Of a stretch of DNA of 64,000 nt, positions 13,301 through 19,734 are shown piece after piece. How positions within the stretch are numbered: the stretch's first letter is position 1; each line of letters begins with the position of its first letter. Source of the DNA: Pseudarthrobacter sp. NIBRBAC000502772 (GTDB lineage Bacteria > Actinomycetota > Actinomycetes > Actinomycetales > Micrococcaceae); contig NZ_CP041188.1 of NCBI RefSeq assembly GCF_006517235.1, positions 3,596,001 to 3,660,000 of the forward strand, written 5' to 3'. Both the position numbers and the translations under genes were made by a program. The notes under the pieces are model-generated. The model did not search any database, had not been told where the DNA came from, and saw only the letters and a program-made list of their open reading frames with translations.

Positions 13301-15158
13301 GGAAGAAGTCCCGCTGGTCAGCCGTCTCGATCTCAAAGGGCCGCTCATCCAGCACCTCGAGTCCCAGATTGTGGAAGAACGGCAGGATCTGGCTCAGGCT
13401 CTTGGGCTCCAGCATGTACAGCTTGACGCGGGCATCCTCCTCCAGGACTTCACCGGCGCCCTTGGGCAGGTACACATGGACGCCCGGCCGTTCCTGCCTG
13501 GCACCGGCCGTGCGTTCGGCTTCGGCCCCGTATTTCTCGAACCGGGCGATGTCCTCCAGCGCGTCTTCGACCTCGTAATCCACCCGGTAGCCGGCCGGAA
13601 AAGCCTCCGACCAGATCGCGGCGAGCTCCTTCGCGTGCTCATCGGCGCCACGTTCGCGGAGGACTTCGGCGATGCCCTCACTCCACGAGCGGGCCGCCCG
13701 GACCAGCCGCGCTTCTAGCTCGTCGGCGTTGAAATGGCTGAGCTCGCTGCCCTTGGGCAGGCGGATCCGGAAGAACAGGCGGGCGAGGGCCGATTCGGTC
13801 ATCCGCGCTTCGTAGTCGATTGACTCAGCCTTGAACGTGGTCCGTAATTCTTCCTCGATGCGGAGCCGGACATTGGTGGTGTACCGGTCACGCGGAAGGT
13901 AGACCACCGCGGACATAAAACGGCCGTAGATGTCCGGCCGGAGGAACAGCCGGGTCCGCCGCCGCTCCTGCAATCTCTGGATGCCGGTTGCGGTGGCCGC
14001 CAGGTCCTCGGTCTCGATCTGGAACAGCTCGTCGCGGGGGTACGTCTCCAGGATCCCCAAAAGGTCCTTGCCGGAGTGTGAGTCAGGCGGGAAGCCTGCA
14101 TTGCCCAGCACGGCGTCCACTTTTTCGCGCACGACGGGGATGTTCCGGACGGATCCGGCGTAGGCACTGGTTGCGAACAGGCCGATAAAGCGGCGCTCGC
14201 CGTTGACGTTGCCAGCCGCGTCGAAGCTCTTCACGCCAATATAGTCAAGGTACGCGGGGCGGTGGACGGTGGACCGTGAGTTTGCCTTCGTGATCACCAG
14301 CGCCCGCTTTTCGCGGGCCTTTTTTCGGCCGGCGTCGGTGAGATGCTGCATATGCGGCGCGCCCGGCTTCGCCCGGAGCAGTCCGAGACCGCTGTCTTCA
14401 CGCAGTTCCAGTACATCTTCACCGTCGACGGTGACCAGGTCGTACTCACGGTATCCAAGGAAGGTGAAGTTGCCGTCGTCGAGCCAGCGCAGAAGATCCT
14501 GCGCCTGCCGCAGTTCGGCAATCTGGGCCGGGTGGGACACCTGGTCGAGGCTCGCGGCAATCTGTTGGGCCTTGTTGCGCATCTTGGGCCAGTCTTCGAC
14601 GGCGGCGCGCACGTCTCCCAGGATGCGGTCCAGCCCGTCCAGCAACGACGCCTTTGCCTCGTCGGACACGCGGTTGATTTCCACGGCGATCCACGACTCC
14701 ATGTGGGAGGCGTTTTCGCCCTGCGCGATGAGGTGCGACAGCATCGGCATTGCCGCCGTATCACCGCTGGAGAGTCCGATGTGGGACGGAACGCGGTCGA
14801 CTTTAACCAGCTGTCCCGTTTCCCGGTTCCGGGTCACTACGAACAGTGGATGAAGCACAAGCCCGATGGCGGCGTTCTGGCGCACAAGCTCCGCGTTAAC
14901 CGAGTCAACGAGGAAAGGCATATCGTCCGTCACGATATAGACGACGCTGCTGTCCACCTCGTTGACGATGGAAACCTTCGCCTGGCCCGGCTGCCGGTTC
15001 GCGGCGACACCGCGGTGGGTTTCCGCCCGGCTGGCCAGCGCCTCGGGGGAATAAGTCCGGGCATCCTCTTCGGCCAGATGCTGGTAGTAGTCCGCGAGGA
15101 ATCCCTCCCGGTCACCAATGGCCAAGGCTTGATCCTCCACGCTGGATCCAGACGACAT
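10305..15158 (-). CDS. gdh: NAD-specific glutamate dehydrogenase, large L_180 class
   Basis: The protein has about 1617 residues, the usual size of the 180 kDa class that oxidises glutamate to 2-oxoglutarate and ammonia with NAD. N-terminal ACT-like regulatory segments ([19 protein letters not shown]) precede the catalytic core. That core has [23 protein letters not shown] and [12 protein letters not shown], followed by the NAD-binding part ([32 protein letters not shown]). I place the start at the ATG at 15158, which has GGAGG nine bases upstream, rather than at the two TTG codons just before it. It lies 57 bp downstream of the CpaE-like gene on the same strand. The length and the preserved motifs argue for an intact enzyme. 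Confidence 0.93.
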   Translation of the reverse strand: [1617 protein letters not shown]

Positions 15159-15215
15159 CAACAAACGCCTCCATCACAAGTTTGATGCTGCACCGTCGCA
15201 GCTCCTACGGCGAGC

Positions 15216-16523
15216 CTAGCCCTTTCGGCGACGCCTCGGTGTGGAAGAAAATACAGAGGATCGTGAAGATCGCTGGACAGGTGCACAAACCAATTCAGCG
15301 ATCGCGTGCCTGAGCTTGGAATCCGGCGCCGTTTCGAGCAGCAGAGAGCCGCCTAGCAGCGCCGCATCAGCTGCGGGGCTGTCCGCCGGAAGGAAGACCG
15401 CGATCTGCGACGACGGACCATACCGTTCCCACGCATCCTTCAGCTGGCGTTCCGGGGACCTCCCCACCGCCGCCGCCCGGACCTTGTTCATCACCACAAC
15501 AGGCGACACCTGCGGGACTGCCAGCTCGAGCTCCGCGAGTCCGCGGACCAGCCGGGGAACCCCCACCGGATCGGCGGCCCCCACGGCATAGACTGTGTCC
15601 GCCAGTTCCAAGGTCCGCAGGGTCGCGGCATTCCGGCGCGGAGCCATCGTGTCGAAGCTGAGTTCCTCGTCCGCCTCCAGGCAGAAGCCGGTGTCCACAA
15701 CCACGACGTCGGCAACCTCCTTGGCGCGGTCCAGCACCAGCGACAGTGCTGCTGCCCGTAGTTCGGTCCACCTGTCCGCCCGGGTGATCCCGGTCAGGAC
15801 CCGGAAAGTTCCAAGCTTGGTGGTGACCGGTGTGGCCACTTTCAGCAGCGCATCGGCGTCGAGCAGTCCCTGGTCGGCAAGCCGGCAGGCCTGCGCGATC
15901 CCCGCAGATTCATCCAGCAAGCCCAGGACTGCGGCGATGCTGGCCCCGTAACTGTCGGCGTCGACGAGGAGCACGGACTTCCCATCCGCAGCCAACTCCC
16001 CGGCGATGTTGGCCGCTACAAAGGTCCGGCCGGGCGAACCGGCGGGACCCCACACGGCAATGATCTTGCCCGCCCCGGAGGCCGGCGGCACGTCCGCCTG
16101 GTCGACAGGACGCTGACGCAGCGCAGCACTGGTATCCCCCAGCCCACTCCCGAACGTCGCATCCTTGGCGGTGCCGGTCAGCTGGGCAACCGCCTCGGCA
16201 ATCCTGCCGGCCAGGGCGGCAGATTCCACTCCCGTCAGCGCAGACGCCACACCGATCCCACGCAGTCTGGCGGCCTCGTCGGCGTCATCCGTGAGGGCGA
16301 TGATCGCCACGCCCACGGCGCCGAGCCGGTCAACAAGCGAAGCAGTCAGGCCCTCGCAGCCATCGGCGACAACCGCCGCCCGTGCCAGGCCGCTCTGGCA
16401 GGCGGCCAGCAGTTCTGTCAGTTCGGCGCAGCGCCGGACCACCGTGACGGGACCGTGCAGCCGCTCCAACCCGCCCACCACATCCTCGCGGGACTGGCCC
16501 ACCGTGACTACGGGGATGCTCAT
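15216..16523 (-). CDS. CpaE/MinD-like P-loop ATPase
   Basis: This 435-residue protein has an N-terminal receiver-like region without an obvious phosphorylation site and a C-terminal ParA/MinD/CpaE ATPase domain. The deviant Walker A region is AVWGPAGSPGRTFVAANIAGELA, in which GSPGRT replaces the usual lysine-bearing loop. It is followed by SVLLVDADSYGASIAAVLGL and VVVVDTGF. CpaE proteins normally localise type IVc pilus machinery, but no pilin, CpaF or TadBC gene is present here. The ATG start overlaps the stop of the SAF-domain gene by 4 bp, so the two are coupled. The highly basic tail (PRRRRKG) may contact DNA or membrane. Activity as an ATPase is uncertain because of the altered P-loop. 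Confidence 0.8.
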   Translation of the reverse strand: MSIPVVTVGQSREDVVGGLERLHGPVTVVRRCAELTELLAACQSGLARAAVVADGCEGLTASLVDRLGAVGVAIIALTDDADEAARLRGIGVASALTGVESAALAGRIAEAVAQLTGTAKDATFGSGLGDTSAALRQRPVDQADVPPASGAGKIIAVWGPAGSPGRTFVAANIAGELAADGKSVLLVDADSYGASIAAVLGLLDESAGIAQACRLADQGLLDADALLKVATPVTTKLGTFRVLTGITRADRWTELRAAALSLVLDRAKEVADVVVVDTGFCLEADEELSFDTMAPRRNAATLRTLELADTVYAVGAADPVGVPRLVRGLAELELAVPQVSPVVVMNKVRAAAVGRSPERQLKDAWERYGPSSQIAVFLPADSPAADAALLGGSLLLETAPDSKLRHAIAELVCAPVQRSSRSSVFSSTPRRRRKG

Positions 16524-17164
16524 GAGGCCCCGCCGCCCGGGTTCCACACCACTGAAATCTTGGCCTGGTTCGCCTGGGCGCCGAGGATGGCCGGCATCTG
16601 GCCGTCGGCAACCAGCACCAGCAGCACCGTATTGCGGGAGGATCCCAAGGCCGTGGAGCCGGCGGTCACCTGTGCAATTTCCGCGCCGGGCAGCAGGAGC
16701 TTCGGCTCACTGAAGCCGTTGCGGGCATCCGGCAAGGCAACCCAGACGTCCACCCGGGTCCCGGCAACCGCCTGCGGCGGCAGTGGTTCCTCAATGGTCA
16801 CGGCCACGGGCTTGCGGTCCAACGAATCCACAGTGGCCAGACTTTCCTTGGGCACCAATTGGTTCTTGCCGATTCTTTGGACTGCGACCAACCCGTCGGG
16901 GAGCCCTGCTTCAACGGTGACGTAATGCTGTTCGGTCTCACCCAGGCGGACCTTGGCGCGGACCACATTGTCCGCGGTCAGCTTCTCACCCACCGCAATG
17001 GAGTCCCGGGCGGCGTAAACCTCGGTGGTCTGATCAGCGCTGCCAACCAGCGAGATCACTCCCACCACCGATGCCAGGACCAGCAGCACGCCAACCAGCA
17101 GCCGGGGATCCTTCCACGACGGCGGTTTCAGCCTGGCACCTGCAGTAACAGCATCGTGGCTCAT
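16520..17164 (-). CDS. SAF-domain membrane protein (CpaB/RcpC-like)
   Basis: This 214-residue protein has a cytoplasmic N-terminus and one membrane helix (about 22-42, LLVGVLLVLASVVGVISLV). An extracytoplasmic SAF domain follows (about 50-110: VYAARDSIAVGEKLTADNV, VAVQRIGKNQLVPKESL), then a C-terminal beta-rich region (GTRVDVWVALPD, VLLVLVADGQMPAILGAQANQAKISVVW). SAF domains occur in CpaB-type pilus assembly proteins, where they bind glycan or cap the secretin channel. It forms a two-gene operon with the CpaE-like ATPase and is transcribed away from the HTH gene at 17317. Without other pilus genes its machine is unknown. Confidence 0.8.
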   Translation of the reverse strand: MSHDAVTAGARLKPPSWKDPRLLVGVLLVLASVVGVISLVGSADQTTEVYAARDSIAVGEKLTADNVVRAKVRLGETEQHYVTVEAGLPDGLVAVQRIGKNQLVPKESLATVDSLDRKPVAVTIEEPLPPQAVAGTRVDVWVALPDARNGFSEPKLLLPGAEIAQVTAGSTALGSSRNTVLLVLVADGQMPAILGAQANQAKISVVWNPGGGAS

Positions 17165-17254
17165 GCTCTTCTCCCCCTAGCTCCGGTCCAGGCGGCTGGC
17201 TGCGTCCGGACACCTCATTGTTACGGCATGGGCCCCGGAACAAAAGTCAAAAGA

Positions 17255-17272
17255 CCAAACAACATCAAACTG
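17255..17272 (+). promoter_or_regulatory. Tandem CAAAC operator-like repeats between the SAF and HTH genes
   Basis: CCAAAC at 17255-17260 and TCAAAC at 17265-17270 sit exactly 10 bp apart, and a looser TCAAAA copy begins at 17247. The core CATCAAACTG at 17263-17272 is identical to repeats upstream of the LysM gene. The position, 45 bp before the excisionase-like HTH gene and within the divergent promoter region of the SAF operon, suggests an operator, possibly autoregulatory. Confidence 0.5.
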
Positions 17273-17316
17273 TGGATAACCGCACCAGATGACGCCTTCA
17301 ATGGCAAAATGGAGCT

Positions 17317-17532
17317 ATGCCCAGATTCCTGACTCTCGCCGATGTTGCTGAACAGCTGCAAATCAACTCGCCGGCGGCCTATGCCCTGGTCCGCAGCGGA
17401 GAACTGAAGGCCATCCAGGTGGGTGGGCGCGGGCAGTGGCGCGTCGAGGAAAAGATGCTGGAGCAATACATCGAAGAGCGTTACGCCGAGGCCAGCCGCA
17501 TGATCCAGGAAGCCAAAGCCAAGCAAGGGTGA
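17317..17532 (+). CDS. Excisionase/BldC-like small HTH DNA-binding protein
   Basis: The protein has 71 residues, made almost entirely of one winged-helix domain of the MerR/excisionase (HTH_17) type: FLTLADVAEQLQINSPAAYALVRSG, then a wing (KAIQVGGRGQWRVEEKMLEQYIEERY) and a short charged helix. Its size and architecture recall BldC, a developmental regulator that binds direct repeats head to tail. Nothing else here resembles a phage or integrative element, so a chromosomal regulator is more likely than a real excisionase. Tandem CAAAC repeats lie just upstream. GGAG lies only two bases before the ATG, so its ribosome site is poor or the start is slightly different. Confidence 0.82.
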   Translation: MPRFLTLADVAEQLQINSPAAYALVRSGELKAIQVGGRGQWRVEEKMLEQYIEERYAEASRMIQEAKAKQG

Positions 17533-17544
17533 TCCGGCCCGCGG

Positions 17545-18117
17545 CTACAGTTCCCCTGCACTCCGTGACCGCAGGGCACCCAGCGCCGCAAACGGTATCG
17601 TGGCTACCTGCCGAACCTGTGATGCACGCCGGGACTCCCCGGGGCTGACCAGCGCCAGGTCCAAAAAGTCACTGCCCACGCGGTCGATGACTCCGGCCAG
17701 CCCGGTATCCCTTTCCGGCGCGTGGCGCAGAGTGACTGCAAGTTCGGCCCGGTCCCGCGCCAGGCCCCGCAGCGCATGCGCCAATCCGATCCGGCGCCGC
17801 ACCTGCGAAGTCTCGGCCACGGAGCCGCGGCCAAGGCCCACATACCGTGCCACCGCGCCGTAAGGGACCAGGACCTGGTGACGCAACTCGTTCAGGACCA
17901 GCGCATCGGCGCCGGCATGGCTCAGGGTTCCTTCGAAGGCGCGCCCACACGCCAGGTACACGGCCACGTGGCTGTTCAGGGAACCCCGCAAGCGGTCAGC
18001 CAGAGCGACAGAGGCCGTTTCCGCTCTTGCCCGCTCAGAGATCTCGGCATCGATGGCCAGCCGCTCGCCCTCGGCGAACTGTGCCTCCATATCACTGAAC
18101 AGAGCATCCCAACGCAT
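17545..18117 (-). CDS. Conserved hypothetical protein, mixed alpha/beta, soluble
   Basis: This 190-residue protein has no signal peptide or membrane segment. The N-terminus (MRWDALFSDMEAQFAEGERLAIDAEISERARAE) is predicted helical and acidic. The centre reads LRGSLNSHVAVYLACGRAFEGTLSHAGADALVLN, similar in style to a small beta-barrel fold, and is followed by an Arg-rich helix (RRRIGLAHALRGLARDRAELAV). A second beta-like unit ends the protein (LAGVIDRVGSDFLDLALV). The spaced barrel-like segments could suggest nucleic-acid binding, but no family motif is visible and I assign no function. It faces the HTH gene tail to tail and diverges from the LysM gene across the repeat-rich promoter region. 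Confidence 0.75.
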   Translation of the reverse strand: MRWDALFSDMEAQFAEGERLAIDAEISERARAETASVALADRLRGSLNSHVAVYLACGRAFEGTLSHAGADALVLNELRHQVLVPYGAVARYVGLGRGSVAETSQVRRRIGLAHALRGLARDRAELAVTLRHAPERDTGLAGVIDRVGSDFLDLALVSPGESRRASQVRQVATIPFAALGALRSRSAGEL

Positions 18118-18203
18118 GGGGCCAAGCGTAGGGTGCGGGTTTGTTCGCGGTCAATTCACCAACGACTTCACTCCAGTCTCTGGACAAATCCACCAGAGTT
18201 ACG

Positions 18204-18249
18204 TCAAACTGATGCTAGATACATCAAACTGCATCAAACTGCATCAAAC
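18204..18249 (+). promoter_or_regulatory. 10-bp-period TCAAAC direct repeats upstream of the LysM gene
   Basis: TCAAAC begins at 18204, 18224, 18234 and 18244. All four are in one 10-bp register with a single empty slot at 18214. The two central copies are the identical decamer CATCAAACTG, which also occurs at 17263-17272. Spacing of one helical turn places all copies on one DNA face, as expected for cooperative binding of a head-to-tail multimer. The array ends six bases before the LysM gene start and lies in a divergent promoter region. Confidence 0.55.
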
Positions 18250-18254
18250 ATAAG

Positions 18255-19100
18255 ATGGGAAACACCATGACGGCAGGTACAGCACGCGGGCTCCGCGCAG
18301 ACGCCGTCATGGCGGCGTCCATCCTCCTGTTGGGATTCTTCCTCTGCGTTGCCGGCAGGGGCATGGTGGGCCGATGGCAACTGTCCACAGCACGCCGGCA
18401 AGGCCCGGACTTCGATGACCTACTCGGTGCCGTGGCTGTCGCCGCAGGGCTGGCCATCGTGGCGTGGTGGATCTTCTCGATGGTTTTGGCGTCAGCAGCT
18501 GCCGTCCTGGACACGTGCGGCAGGCGGCGGGCCGCCAACAGGGCCGGCAAGTGCTGCCCGGCATTTATGCGCCGGCTCGCTGTGGCCGCACTGTCGGTGC
18601 AACTACTGTCGGCACCGCTGGCTCACGCAGCCGTCCCACCGGCCGGACCCGCCTGGGTACCCACGCAGGAAGTGGCGGTCCAGGACGTGCCGGTCCACGG
18701 CGCAGCCATCCAGGCCCAGTGGTCTCCCACAAGCGGCCACCGGCAGCTCCCGGAACCGGAGGGCAAACACCCCGCAGACACGGGAGGAAAGACCACCGAA
18801 ACTCCTGCGGCGGCGGTCCGGCCAGACTGGCGTCCCAGCCCGCCGGTCCCGGACCCCGGCCTGCTGGCGGCCCAGCCCGTCCGGGCGGAACAGGGCCCAC
18901 CGGCGTCATTGAGTGAGGTCACGGTACTGGCGGGCGACACACTCTGGGACATCGCCTCCCGCCACTTGGGCCCGGCAGCTTCGGATGTGGATGTCGCCTT
19001 GCACTGGCCCCGCTGGTACGAGGCCAACAAATCCCGGATCGGCGAAAGCCCGCATGTCCTGCTGCCCGGGCAGATTTTGAAAGCACCTTCCACGGCCTAA
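18255..19100 (+). CDS. Membrane-anchored LysM peptidoglycan-binding protein
   Basis: This 281-residue protein has two or three hydrophobic segments in its first 120 residues (ADAVMAASILLLGFFLCVAG, LLGAVAVAAGLAIVAWWIFSMVLA, RRLAVAALSVQLLSAPLAHA). The last resembles a signal sequence ending in AHA. A Pro-rich, probably extracellular linker (about 120-220) leads to a C-terminal LysM domain (about 222-278, VTVLAGDTLWDIASRHLG and HVLLPGQILKAP). It should be attached to the membrane and bind peptidoglycan. The alternative ATG at 18267 has GGGAAA before it and is also possible. It probably shares a transcript with the Rv3235-like gene 43 bp downstream. Confidence 0.85.
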   Translation: MGNTMTAGTARGLRADAVMAASILLLGFFLCVAGRGMVGRWQLSTARRQGPDFDDLLGAVAVAAGLAIVAWWIFSMVLASAAAVLDTCGRRRAANRAGKCCPAFMRRLAVAALSVQLLSAPLAHAAVPPAGPAWVPTQEVAVQDVPVHGAAIQAQWSPTSGHRQLPEPEGKHPADTGGKTTETPAAAVRPDWRPSPPVPDPGLLAAQPVRAEQGPPASLSEVTVLAGDTLWDIASRHLGPAASDVDVALHWPRWYEANKSRIGESPHVLLPGQILKAPSTA

Positions 19101-19143
19101 CCGACGTTCCGATATTCATCAGCTCACGATTAAGGGGAATCAC

Positions 19144-19611
19144 ATGTACGCAGTTACGCCAATCCGCTCCGCCACGGTCAACCCGGGCGGCGCGGCAGCA
19201 GTCCGCCAGGTTCCTCCGCGCACCATTACCGCGCCGGTCGTGCCGCTGCGTGCGGCAGACGAAGCCGCCGAAATCCTGGCGATCACACGCAGTACCGTGC
19301 AGGCGGCCATGGAAGTCCTCGCCGGCATCCGGCCGGTCCACCAGCTCGCCCGCCGCCTGGATCCGCGCTGCCTTGCCGTGCTGCAGCACCGTGCGGCCTT
19401 GATCCGCCGCGAACAGTCGCGCTCTGCCTCGCCCTCGCTGGCCCGGCTGCACAGGAACTCCATCGTGCGTTCAGTCCGCGCCTGCGAAGTCGTTCCGGGC
19501 ATCTATGAGGCAAGCGCCGTAGTGGTTGATGACATCCGGGCACGGGCTGTAGCGGTCCGGCTTGAGCGCAGCAAGCAGGTCTGGCGCGTGACCGAGTTTA
19601 TGGTCGGCTGA
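19144..19611 (+). CDS. Rv3235-like conserved actinobacterial protein
   Basis: This 155-residue soluble protein has a Pro- and Arg-rich N-terminus. A helical segment follows (AAEILAITRSTVQAAMEVLAGIRPVHQLARRLDPRCLAVLQHRAAL), with the family-like phrase RPVHQLARWL here as RPVHQLARRLD. The C-terminal half is predicted beta-strand (SVRACEVVPGIYEASAVVVDDIRARAVAVRLER, then QVWRVTEF). The strands and the trailing RVTEF pattern match what I recall of the Rv3235 family, which lies upstream of secA1 in mycobacteria, exactly as here. No biochemical role is established. AAGGGGAATCAC before the ATG gives a good ribosome site. Confidence 0.75.
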   Translation: MYAVTPIRSATVNPGGAAAVRQVPPRTITAPVVPLRAADEAAEILAITRSTVQAAMEVLAGIRPVHQLARRLDPRCLAVLQHRAALIRREQSRSASPSLARLHRNSIVRSVRACEVVPGIYEASAVVVDDIRARAVAVRLERSKQVWRVTEFMVG

Positions 19612-19631
19612 ACCGCTTGCCCACGAATGCA

Positions 19632-19663
19632 GAAGTGCCCGGAGCTGAGGCTCCGGGCACTTC
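19632..19663. terminator. Bidirectional terminator between the Rv3235-like gene and secA
   Basis: The perfect 14-bp arms GAAGTGCCCGGAGC (19632-19645) and GCTCCGGGCACTTC (19650-19663) surround a TGAG loop in the gap between convergent genes. Confidence 0.85.
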
Positions 19664-19734
19664 CAGTGTCGAACTATTTCAGCGACGATCTATTGCAGTG
19701 CCGACCTATGGCTGATCAGTCTCGATCCCTGCTG

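Noticed and set aside
17317..17532. Excisionase-like gene as a sign of a prophage or integrative element
   Set aside because: No integrase, attachment repeats or phage genes surround it; neighbours are conserved actinobacterial genes, so a chromosomal regulator fits better.
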